A stretch of DNA of 64,000 nt, from assembly GCA_029891345.1 (NCBI GenBank), contig CM056993.1:229243265-229307264 (forward strand), given 5' to 3'. A program made the position numbers and the translations under genes. This document shows, piece after piece, positions 1 through 10,318 of the stretch. The notes under the pieces were generated by a model. It did not search any database, was not told where the DNA came from, and worked only from the letters and a program-made list of their open reading frames with translations. The number at the start of each line of letters is the position of its first letter. The stretch's first letter is position 1. The stretch comes from Dryococelus australis. Lineage: Eukaryota > Arthropoda > Insecta > Phasmatodea > Phasmatidae.

Positions 1-225
1 CAAGCGTTAGACAGTCTTGAATGTGAACAAACACAGTTGCCCCATATTAATAAAAAGATAACCACCAAACAAACACAGGTGATTGCCAATGTTATTAACA
101 AATATAAAGACAGTTTCACCAATAATATTTTAGAATTAACAAACTTTGAAATAAAGTTAGATCTGATAACAGGTAAACCTATTGTGACTAGGCCTTACAG
201 AATCAGTCCCAGAATTCGTGATTAG
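1..225 (+). pseudogene. Gypsy pol fragment, linker before reverse transcriptase
   Basis: The frame is open from base 1 to a stop at 223-225. It ends in the segment that precedes Gypsy reverse transcriptase, with a recognisable TRPYRISP stretch just before the stop (the family usually has a similar PYR-rich motif). An ATG at 37 is only an internal methionine, because the frame is open upstream of it and continues past the window edge. The stop separates it from the reverse transcriptase start at about 248 and is a disabling change. Confidence 0.7.
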
Positions 226-247
226 CCTTTAATTTATATAAACAACA

Positions 248-712
248 TGGTAAAGGCTAAGATTATTCAGGAAGCAGACTCACCCTATTCTGCGCCGAGT
301 TTGGTAGTTTCCAAGAAAAATGGAGGGTTAAGATTTCTAACAGACTTCCAAAAACTATAATAAATATTTGACAGGGGTGCAGTACCCATTGCCTCGCACA
401 GAGGACATATTGAATACTTTGCAGATCTATCATTACATAACCAATTTAGAGTTATTTTCAGGCTTTTATAGCATCCCTGTCAGAAAGCAGGATCATTATA
501 AATTGGCATTTACAATCAATAGAGTTGGGTTATTCAAATATAAAAGAATGCAAGTGGGGTTAAGTACATACCCTCAGTATTTCCAAATGTTTATCATGAC
601 TTTACTAGGACCCTTACGATGGACCAGAGCAGTTGCATTCATCAATGATATTTTCATTTTAGGAAATTTGTTCAAGGAACATGTTTCAAATATAGAAAAA
701 GTTTTTCAATGA
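248..712 (+). pseudogene. Gypsy reverse transcriptase, broken
   Basis: RNA-dependent DNA polymerase domain. The first block at 248-358 (SPYSAPSLVVSKKNGGLRF) matches the start of Gypsy RT fingers; two stops follow at about 358-364. From 368 the frame continues with YPLPRTEDIL, a palm segment and AVAFINDIFILG. The family's catalytic YxDD box is FIND here (about 636-655), so one catalytic aspartate is replaced by asparagine. With the internal stops the enzyme cannot be active. The frame ends at 712, and RT continues in other frames toward 845. Confidence 0.85.
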
Positions 713-844
713 CTACATATGTTCAATGTAAAGGTAAACACAAAAAAACGAACATTTGCCGAACAAACAGTAAAAGTATTAGGCCATATTATCACCCCGC
801 AAGGGATTTCTACAGATCCTGACAAAGTTTGAGCTATCGAGCAC

Positions 845-1455
845 ATGGCATGTGCTACAAACTTAAAACAACCCCGTACATTCCTAGGCATGACATCATA
901 CCTACGCAGGTACATCATGAATTATGCCACAATAGCGCAACCACTTACTGAATTGATGAAACACAATATAACGAACAAATTGGAAGACTTTCACCAGCAA
1001 GCATTTATTAACTTAAAAAAGGCTATTCTACAGGCTCCTCTATTACAAAAGATTGATGAGGACATAGATATAATCTTAGCATGTGACACAAGTAATGACA
1101 CAGTCAGCGGAGCGCTTATGCAGGAAGACCCACACACAAATCAGCGATATATCATTGTGTTCGCTTCAAAAAAGTTATCGATCCAGGAATCGTGTTGGAA
1201 TGCGACAGAACGAGAACTTGGGACCATTTGTTACCTCTGCAATCATTTCCATCAATATTTACATGAATGACACTTTAAAATCGAAACAAACCATGCCAGT
1301 CTTAGATATTTGCGATCTATGGTGGAACATAACATCAGGATTCCGAAAATGGCAATTCCCCTTAGTGAGTACGACTTTGAACCCCATATGGAGAAAGGAA
1401 AGTTAAATACCCTCCCCGATGCCATAAGCAGAATCACTACTGAACCTAAAGCACG
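845..1455 (+). pseudogene. Gypsy RT thumb and RNase H
   Basis: 845-1270 reads as the connection after the RT palm (PRTFLGMTSYLRRYI) and then RNase H, with the ACDTS block at about 1081 giving the first acidic residue, the FASKKLS segment and an ERE-like stretch. After a stop at 1268 the domain resumes in another frame at about 1310-1450 with IPLSEYDFEPH and LPDAISRI, the normal end of Gypsy RNase H. The two parts need a frame change. A CA-rich microsatellite starts directly afterwards. Confidence 0.8.
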
Positions 1456-1526
1456 CGCAGACATGAGTGCACGCATGCACGCACACATGCATGCGCGCAC
1501 ACACATGCACACACACACACACACAA
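1456..1526. repeat. CA/GC-rich dinucleotide microsatellite inside pol
   Basis: Alternating purine-pyrimidine tract of cacaca, gcgc and atgc steps, ending in a pure CA run at about 1508-1525. It sits between the RNase H and integrase parts of the Gypsy pol, where the family has only a variable linker, so it probably expanded after insertion. The sequence is of a type able to form Z-DNA. Confidence 0.85.
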
Positions 1527-1739
1527 GGTCAACATTAACAACACTACATAAAAGGTTAAAGAATAAATGATCACTTGCACATCCCTATACCAAGCATTAG
1601 CAGAATCTGTTTTACAAGATGCTCATAAGGAGGACGAAATTAAGAAAAATATTGTTAAATACACAATTAACCATTGGAACGATATAAAAACTATTTCAAG
1701 GCTCAATTGCAATAGCAGAACAGAAACAGGATACCCGAG

Positions 1740-3020
1740 GTGTTAGCAAATGAGGACATTTTCCCAATGCACGCAATACATAAAATTATCACCACACTGT
1801 ATCAAGTGAACTTACAGATTATCAAGGAAAATAACCCCAATCTTCTTGAAACAACACGTATTGATCCTTTGTTGAATTGTAAAATCCTCATTGTTAATAA
1901 ACAGGAACAGCCACACTTCTTGCCTGTGTACACTCATGACCAAGAGCACATTAAGATTGATGACAACTCAATTTTTCATTTATGTCCAATTGTCGTAAAT
2001 ACCTTACCATTTGTTGAAGAATATGAACGTGACCCTCACATAAAGCAATTAAAGCTAGCATTACTACACCCAGATCAGGCCAACAACAAATACCACAGAT
2101 TGAGTCGACATTATGGCATCACAGCGAATGGCTAAATTTTTTTTGAAAGTCAATACACCCCAGGGTCCCACCAAGCTAACTATTGTACCACAAGTTTATG
2201 TCAACAAAATTATTCAGGCACACTATGATGCCAAATTTGGAGGTGGACACTTCGGTGTGTTTAAAACGCTAGAGAAGATAAAACAAACTTACTATGGGAC
2301 ACTATATGCGCTGATGTGAAAAACTATATCCGAGTTTGCCCAGTATGTCAAAAAACGAAAGCACCTAATACAAAGCCTGCAGGTCAAATTACATCTATTC
2401 CACCTCAACCTCTTTTAAAAACATGGGCTCTAGATGCTAAAGGTCCACTCCCTGTCACTGCACATGGTAACCGTTATATTTTGTGCATGACAGAATATCT
2501 CCGTCACTATGTTGTTGCTACGGCAATTAAATCTATAGACGCAGCCTGGTGTGCCGACTTTATTAAGTAGGTAATTTTACAGTTTGGTTCCCCAGAAAAA
2601 ATCCTTACAGATTGTGGTACTAGCTTCCAGAACGAGCTAGTTAGTAATCTACTCGAGTCATTAGGAATTAAAAAGTTAACCACAAATGCAAATAACCCCT
2701 GCTGCAATGGCCTTGTTAAAGTCACCAATCATATGGTAAGTGAGCAGCTGATCACTTGCGCTAATACCAACCAAACCAACTGGGATCTTTACGTCAAATT
2801 TATTATATTTAATTATAATAACAGCGTCAACACCACTACCAGGTAAACACTTTTTCATCTTTTACATGGTGTTGAGGCGGCACTCCCTGCGCAGGTGATA
2901 GCTACGCAGTATTCGGACCGTGCAAAAGACCAGTGTAATAAATTATTGCATGAACGTGAGAACACTAAAGTGAATCTGTTACATGTGCAACAACAGCAGA
3001 AAGCCCAATTCAATAGAACC
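1740..3020 (+). pseudogene. Gypsy integrase, broken
   Basis: 1740-2135 is a linker read in several pieces. 2113-2319 and 2316-2570 carry the zinc-binding HHCC domain: histidines in HYDAKFGGGHFG (about 2221-2262) and cysteines in VCPVC (about 2335-2350). The catalytic core follows, with the first Asp in WALDAKGPLP (about 2426-2455) and the second in ILTDCGTSF (about 2600-2628, after a stop at 2568). The expected glutamate after the NG pair is lysine here (NGLVKVTN, about 2707-2730), so the DDE triad is broken. The frame continues with losses to about 3020 and then becomes unrecognisable. Confidence 0.85.
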
Positions 3021-3654
3021 CACAAGCTTGTACACTACGGATAACGATTATGTGTGGGTGCGAAACTGAGGCCTACAAAGAGCCCTTATGTACCGATACA
3101 GAGGCATCTCCAGGGTAGTAGACGTCCTGGGTGACTCAACTATACGAATACATGTCAACAAAATGGGCACACCGAAGTTCAATACTGTTTATACTCAGCC
3201 TACAAAGCCCGCTTACGTTCACTAATTCAGACCACCTTATAATGTACTTCATTAATCAATATGTAAATGTGCAGAATTTTATGTGTTTCTTAAAATGTGT
3301 TACAGTTATGAGTGGTTCAATATCAGACAGGCAAACATAACATGAGCCACTGGGGAAGCAGAGCGGCGTACCGCCCACGCAGCCTGTACGCGCCGCATCT
3401 GGGACACGCTGACCACGCTCTGGCCACAGCATGTGTTTGTAACAGCAGGGATCCGGCAACGTGAGGCGCCTGTCTAGTCTCCCTATCTGTTGTTGCACCA
3501 CTGGGTGACTGCTGAGTGACCGGAGGCATGGAGATGGGGCTCAACTGCAACCAACCCGTGCACCAGTTCTGCAGCACTACAGCAGGATTAGGGTGCTGCT
3601 TCCACAGCCAAACGTTGTTGGCAGCACTGCGCGGGTGCTAGTTACGTTCTGCGC
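3021..3654. other. Pol-env junction, GC-rich, no gene recognised
   Basis: After the integrase tail nothing is recognisable. From about 3340 to 3640 the base composition turns distinctly GC-rich compared with the AT-rich pol. This may be a remnant of the env leader or an inserted fragment. Open frames here are short and overlap on opposite strands, which suggests they are chance frames. Confidence 0.4.
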
Positions 3655-5403
3655 ATGCGCCACGCCGTTGCCATGGCGACTCCAATCGATGACCGAGCCG
3701 CAGAGATGAAGTGGAGAGTCTGTTCTGCTCGCCATGCCATCAAGGTCGTGGCTGCACCATGTTTTGTTTTCCCTGTCCTTCTAGCCATGCCAGCCCTGTT
3801 CCGGACACATGGAGGAGTCTATTGGACCCCTGCCGACATAAGTTTTATCTGTGAAGAGGGTTTACCTATTGTTTACACCATCACATTACACTTCCCAACA
3901 TTGCCTGCAACGCCGGATCAGTATTTGTATGTAGCATGTGCAGATCGCAATTCAACTTCGTGTCAGAATGGAAAGTTAATATATGAGTATTTGAAAGAAG
4001 TAGAACGTGGCATATTACGAGAATCCCTAGATGATGTGAGCAGCCACTTTTGCCCCAAGCGCAGAATTCAGTTCCTGGGCAACGTAAGTTCATGGTGCTG
4101 TAACGTGCTCACGAAGACACATACGTTCATAACTCGACAACGATGCACGGCTTGACGCTCAGATAAACATGCTTTCAGCTAACATTCAAGCAACAAAAAA
4201 GGTAATTAACGTAACATTCAAAGTCATAAATGACATACAACACCAGGTAGAAAGTAAGATTAATTCCCTGGCAGACACAATTAATGGAATATCTCAAGTT
4301 TTGAAACAACACAACTCAGCTGTTAGTAAAGTGGATAACAATGAGGCCCAAGTTCAATTACTTCCTTCTAGCCTTTTACAAATAATCAATAATATAATTC
4401 TTGAAGATCTGGTCCGCAGTTACATCCACAGTTGTCAACTGAATAAATTATCCCTTAATGCAGTCAATAAATCACAGCTTAGTAAGGATCTTACTATATT
4501 GAATGAAGATCTGCTCAAAATTAATTTAACTTTAAGCATTGGCATCGCTGATATTAAGTATTACACTTATGAAATTATGGAATGTTCCTTCACATTAACC
4601 CAATTAGTCATTAAGTTGCAGACACCAATCACCAGAGTTCACTCTAAATGGCAGGTTTTCAATTTAATACCTGTGCCTTACTGCTTTGCCAACCAATCAT
4701 GTACAATTTGAATACCTCATTCAACCATTGCCATAGACGTGCCCAAGAGCATGGTTAAAGCTATTTCACCCTCACCGGACATGCCAGCAGATGTTATACT
4801 CATAAAGAATCCCTCACAAGTGATGTTTCCAAATGCGTAAAAGAAGCTATCTTCCTATCAGATGCCAATGTATTGTTTCCCACGTGCAAATTTCATTTCT
4901 CTCACGACACCTATTTTCAATCCACCCCATTTTACATAAATAAGTGCTATCCAATCCATCTGATGGAACATTTTTGAAATGTTATTAACCACAATTTAGG
5001 TAGTGTGGAATCATTTGTGCCATGTGGATGTCACATAGCTACACCAGATCAAATCATTGTTGAGGCCACGCATCTGTGTGATGTACGTGCGCCTACAATA
5101 CCATTACAAACAGTACCCATCCATTGGCTGAACCAGAAATCTTTTGATTCAACTCAATTACAACTGACTGCTGGTATACATTTTTATAACTTAACCACTG
5201 CCCTTGATATGACTTGGCAGATGAACCATAGTGAACTACCAGTACTGCCAACTATTGACCACTCTGCAGCGTATGTCAATTTAAAGGAAAACCAAATGTT
5301 TTCTGTATTGGATCCAGAGCACTATGACTATATCACCATGGGAGTCATAGCTACTGTCACCTTGTACCTAAAACTTGTTAAGATATCAATCATTCTTTCA
5401 TGA
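3655..5403 (+). pseudogene. Errantivirus-type env, at least three broken pieces
   Basis: Envelope-like glycoprotein remnant of the kind related to baculovirus F proteins. 3655-4155 has a hydrophobic stretch near residues 25-45 (signal-like), several cysteines, and near its end a short basic cluster followed by a hydrophobic segment, the arrangement of a cleavage site plus fusion peptide. A frame change at about 4115-4150 separates it from 4169-4711, which is helical with many N-x-S/T sites, as in the post-cleavage subunit. Stops at about 4711 and 4974 separate 5005-5403, which is Cys-containing and ends in a hydrophobic stretch at about 5335-5400 that could be the membrane anchor. No intact product can be made. 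The order and spacing fit env; individual residues do not prove function. Confidence 0.7.
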
Positions 5404-6954
5404 ATGATAACTCAGTAAGTACGACAAAAACCAGGAGTATCATTCGCTGAGTTCATGCGAATATTTCAATTCAGCTACATGGTACGTCCAGCGCAGTCGT
5501 CGCATAGATAAAATCATGTAAGTATGTGTGTGATCAAGTGAGGTTCTTCACCTCATCAGTAAGCTAATTTTAGCTAAACAAGGGCACAGCTGTCAGGCCC
5601 AAAGGAAGGGACTCGTAGTTCGGATCCTATTGGGGAAATTTTTTGTTTCCTCTTTATTGAATAATGACGAGTAGGTCTTCATGGTGCAACTTACTTATTG
5701 ACTCTTCTACTGAAGTGCATGCCTCCTAGCATTATGATTAGTTTTTAGATTGAATTATTTAGTACTAGTATCTACTAGCAACATTTTTTTTCCTATTAAT
5801 TAAATACTTTAGGGGCAGTTAAAACAATAACAATGATTGTCAGGGTATTTTGAAAACTACTGTATATTGATAACTAAATAAGGAATAGAGTGATATATTA
5901 TTTTAATGTTACCCCAAATTAAATGAATCCTAGATCACATTTTCCTTAATTATGTGTAATATCAAATATATATAATATTTTTCTCTGTACATATAAACTG
6001 AATACAGTATTCACAAAACCTTAGTTATAAATGGATAATGAGAATGGTCGTTATTTTAGGACTTGTGCTATACATATTACAATGACCAGTATCTCCAATA
6101 TAGTTGTTAAGTATTACTATAGTGCTGCCCGACGAATTCAACGTTGTTGTCATATAATAAGTGTCTTTATTCACGTCTTACTTATTACTCCTTAGTAAAA
6201 GCTAATTCTGATTGCATATAACCATAACAAATGTTAATTCTCTGTCATTACAATTTTTCGTTGTTATTTTTCTATACGTCAAAGTGTATAATCTTTAATC
6301 TACGTCAAATGCACACTGAATAAACTGAACTTTCACAGCATATGTGCATGTGCTTCACTGCAAAAACTCTTGTAAAGAGACAGAATTTAAAGAACAGTGC
6401 AACGTACAAAGATGACAGTGGTCTGCAACTGTGTTAACAAGTATGTGTAACATTCCTTGAAATAATAATAACACTATGTGCCTATGGCACATATATATAA
6501 ACCATTGTTACACCTCTGTACAATTGTATATTGATGTTACTTCCCTGTGTGGATTCCTACGGAAATCTAATGTTACTGAAGAGAATTTTTTAATCGCTTG
6601 CCATGTTCAGTTAAGTTAACTTCTTTTATGTAGACTACACGTAATTTTCTGCCTGTAGTACTTTTAAAACGTGTCTGAATTCTACCATATGGCACTTGCG
6701 GTAATTTACTTTGAAACTGACTAATGAATGTATTTTGTAAGCGAGGTTATTATTTTATATACTACATTCATTTATCTGTGCTCTGTCAAAAGGAATTTTA
6801 ATCATTATATCATGCAATTCACTTCCACTATATATTAACAATGGCATCACTGCCAGGCGGTAACTCACCATGTAAGTATACCTTTCATACAGGTATTTTC
6901 CATTCTTTAGCCATTACTTACTACTTTAGTTTTATGTATCCTATTAATTGCATA
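5404..6954. other. AT-rich flank, probably containing the 3' LTR of the Gypsy element
   Basis: No reading frame is recognised. A purine-rich stretch at about 5598-5612 (aaaggaaggga) lies where a polypurine tract would precede a 3' LTR. AATAAA-like signals occur further on. The LTR edges cannot be fixed because the 5' LTR is outside the window. Confidence 0.35.
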
Positions 6955-7328
6955 TTGTTACCCTAATTAGTAAACCTCGTAACTCAACTTTTTATTAAAA
7001 TGACATTTTAATGCCAACTTCTAAAACAGAACTAGTTGCATCTTGACGTAAAACATCGTAACTCCAGTATGTAATTTTGCATGTTGGCAGACCTCCTAAC
7101 TCCAAGCTGTAGCATTGTTATAGTGGCATAGAAGTGCATGTCTATGTTTGATGTAGTGTTTAAAATGGTTAAACATTGTTTATGTGGGTTATGAACTTCA
7201 ATCATACAGAAGTAAGTATTAGTAAACTTAATACGTTCTAAATAAAGTTATGTTTCATGTACAAAATACCTTTAAACTATGTATAAAAAGGAGCAAGGAG
7301 TTACGAGGTTTACTAATTAGGGTAACAA
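6955..7328. mobile_element. MITE with perfect 34-nt inverted ends and TA duplication
   Basis: The first 34 nt from 6952 and the last 34 nt to 7331 are exact reverse complements of each other (core TTGTTACCCTAATTAG). If the TA on each side (6953-6954 and 7329-7330) is the target duplication, the element is 374 bp. A TA duplication points to the Tc1/mariner superfamily. There is no coding capacity. Inside, shorter variants of the taactcc motif recur at about 7054 and 7097. The perfect ends contrast with the decay around it and suggest a recent insertion. Confidence 0.85.
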
Positions 7329-7639
7329 TATATGTCACACCTTCTAATCAAAGTCGTTCTTGTATTTTCTTATTAATGCAACTCAAAAACTTCAGCCAGC
7401 AGGCTTACCACATTGTGAAATTGTCAAGTTCTTAATGTAAAATATTCCTGGCATGTTGTAGAGCGCACTAGCACCACACACACACACATTCAAAAATCCT
7501 CTTACCCATGTCCACCGCCTAGTTTTGGGGGGTTCCTTTTATCTTAACGTAAAATGTGGTGGTGGATATACTTCCTTCTATCCCGTGGTCACGCTACACA
7601 ACGTGCGTAGGGATTACAAATTAAGTTCAACCAACTTGT

Positions 7640-7641
<2 letters not shown>

Positions 7642-7677
<36 letters not shown>
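7642..7677. repeat. (ATT)n microsatellite
   Basis: About 12 uninterrupted ATT units on the plus strand within AT-rich non-coding sequence. Confidence 0.95.
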
Positions 7678-8849
7678 TTATATTCTTCTATTTGTTTACT
7701 ATGTTACAGCTTATGCTACTACATATTATGTTTAATTTTTACCTGCCTTGCCATAAATCAAAAAAATAACTTCCAATTTTTTTTTAACTTGAGTTTTCAA
7801 CTCGATTGTAAAATGTAGCCTCAAATTTAGTTTTGCATCGCCGATATTGCCATTAAATTCAAATTGCGCATGCCACCATTCGTCTCCATTCGTCGCTCCT
7901 GTGTGAGAGCTCCTCGGCCACATCCTGTGCCTCTGAACCCCATCCAGGATGGCTCCATGATTGCATTTCTACAGCAGCAGCCAGGATGACTGCTGTTTTC
8001 GATGAAGGGGGCAGTGTAGGGGCCACCATAGGGGCTTCACACATTTAACCTAAGGTACAATGGGGTATAGTGACGAGAGTGAGGCGCTAAGGTTATTTTA
8101 CCAACAATTCCCCGTGACCCACTGTGGCGGACTATGTAAGCTGAGCGTATAGCGCCACCCTTCCCCCCAGACGTACCAGAGAGACCAGTGCTGCATTGCA
8201 TTCAGTTGTCACAGTTGACGATAGGTATCGACGATGCTGAAAACAAGGGCAACTCTACTATCTAGGCCTGGAGGAGCTCTTGGCCATCTACAGACACTTC
8301 TTATATGGTGAGCATAATCCGACCTGGCAGCTAGGCGCAAAGCTACCTATCGAGACCCCATTAATTAGTTTCACTCAGGTAATAATTACTTGCTGGCAAG
8401 AACAGGTAAAGCGTGTCAGGGTTTTATTTATATTAATGTTTCAAGGCACAAGCATGCCACAACACAGCGATAGTATCAGAGTAATTAAACCTGTTTTGTA
8501 AGCATTGATATATTGTATTTAATTGTTGTAATAAAAGTGTTTGTGTTAAGAAGTCCCTGTTTGATTGACTCAAACCTATCTGGTTACGCACCCCCCACGA
8601 GCCCCACCCCTTCACAATGCATTAACATAAAATATATAGATAATTACCCATGTGACGGCATCCCTATACTACCCCATTTTAACACGTCACAACGAACTAC
8701 TGTGTTTGTTTCCACGGAAAATAACCACCTACTCCTACACTGCAATATTGCAATTTAGGCCAAAATTGCTGTCAGCATACCTGTTTCTTTGATGTCTGGA
8801 CGTTTTGGGTGCCTACAAGAATGTGTGATTTGTCATGCAAATTGGTCAT

Positions 8850-9300
8850 TCAGGCCGGCATGGTCAAATCCTGCAGGTTTTCATCAGCACACATGGCGCA
8901 CATGGTGGTCAACTTGTCTCTGCTGTGGTAGTTGATTTTACTGCCACCCGTGTTGGATGGCGGCACCACCTTTAGAGGTACTGCTAATTGTTCCAACGGG
9001 GCGCTGGCGTTGTCACCCCACTTGCTGTGCATGCACGCAGGAGTACGAACTTTGGAAAAAATATGTGTGTCTACAAAGTTACTTCTTTCAAGCTCGTCTG
9101 GTCACTGGAAGTGTGATGACATGGTGGTGACGTAGATAGCCATGTATGGAGATTATTGCTGTAATTTGTCGCCAAATCAAGATCCCCTATAAGGGTTAAA
9201 TTAACAGTTTGTCGCAATAAGGCCATGTGTTTTTCTATTGGCAGAGCCTTTATATTTTTTGTTACTTGGTCCTGATAGGCCATAATTTCTGTGTAACCCT
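8850..9300 (-). pseudogene. Unidentified coding-like stretch
   Basis: On the minus strand 9283-9071 and 9032-8850 read in one frame apart from a stop between them, about 130 residues in all. The composition is protein-like (IKALPIEKHMALLRQT; then Cys/Met-rich CAMCADENLQ near the end). I do not recognise the family. It could be part of a retroelement gag, a degraded transposase, or a chance frame. There is no splice context that would make it a host exon. Confidence 0.3.
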
Positions 9301-9874
9301 CTAAGGGGAAATGAACTTAAATGTGTATATAATGGAGTGCACGAGTTCAGTTCAGGTTCAATCATTGCCCTGAAGGAACTCCACCTGCACTGAGTTAAGT
9401 AGCCCAAAATTAAAACATGATATAACTTTAAACTTATGCCTTTATGGCTGGGTTAGGTCAGGCACACTTGGTGCTCTTCAAGTAGGCGCCTCAATGGCAA
9501 AATTTGCTATCATGAGAATACTTTGAATTTGGCATTTAAAATAAATTTTAATGTCTTTCCTGGAAAATAATAAAACTATATATCTACATGGCCTCTGGGT
9601 TAATTGGAAAAACTGATGTGCAGTTTTCTCAGAACCCAGCATTTATTCGGTCATACGGCCAGTAATTTCTAGTAAGTGTTTTGAGAAGTTCAAAAATAAA
9701 TGGAACTTAATAAAATGAATTCTAGTTCTCTAAAACTTTTTGCCGCTGTTCGGCCATATAGCCAGTACTGGTCATTTAAATTATATCAAGTATTCATTGA
9801 ATAAAGAATCAGCTAAACATTTACAATGGTGAAATGAATATTTTCCAATAAAGATACCTTGTTGTTGGCCTCTG

Positions 9875-10215
9875 TTGACTATGGTGTGGGTGAGTATGTT
9901 CATTGAGAACATCGTGAAAATAGAAGGCTACCTAAATCTCTTCCACAAAAAATTACGAAAAGTGCAGAAAAGCTTTGGATTGCAAGGAAGTTCATATTAC
10001 ACCAAGACAATAGGCCAAAGCACACCACCCATATTATTCAGAAGTATCTGCTTTACAGTTGCATTAAATTGCTCCATCCTCCACCACAAAGTCCAGATAT
10101 AAACCCAATGAAACATTTATGGGCTGAAGTTATTGACATGATTCAATCTAGACTTCCAAGATTGAAAAAACTTAAAGCCCGACTGCTGGAAGAAGAGAAG
10201 AAAAACTTCTCATAA
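9875..10215 (+). pseudogene. Tc1-like transposase C-terminal fragment
   Basis: Cut-and-paste transposase relic. After a frame change at about 9990 the sequence reads LHQDNRPKHTTH, then PPQSPDINPMKHLW, the two diagnostic blocks of DD34E Tc1 transposases (second catalytic Asp, then the block before the catalytic Glu). It runs to a stop at about 10213 after an AE pair that would hold the catalytic glutamate. The upstream part at 9875-9990 (a MVW start as in the family's G-x-MVWG block) is in another frame. The N-terminal DNA-binding half is missing and no inverted ends were found. Confidence 0.85.
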
Positions 10216-10318
10216 AATATGAACAATTTAATGCACAGCATACCACACTGTTTGAATGAATTATCAAATGTAATTATGGTCCAAGATTTTATTAATTTTA
10301 AAGTGTTCCGATGAAATT

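Larger units (their letters stand above)
1..5403 (+). mobile_element. Env-carrying Ty3/Gypsy (errantivirus-like) element, 5' end outside window, decayed
   Basis: Pol pieces (reverse transcriptase, RNase H, integrase) are followed by an env-like region, the order of arthropod errantiviruses. The window starts inside pol, so gag, protease and the 5' LTR are not visible. The coding region is broken by several stops and frameshifts, the catalytic motifs are damaged, and a CA-rich microsatellite interrupts pol. The 3' LTR should lie after 5404, but without its 5' partner I cannot place its edges. This is an inactive relic. The Gypsy assignment is firm from pol; the errantivirus-like assignment rests on the env layout. 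Confidence 0.85.

Noticed and set aside
1083-1406. Open frames overlapping the Gypsy RNase H on both strands
   Set aside because: They are shadows of the pol frame, which carries the recognised motifs.
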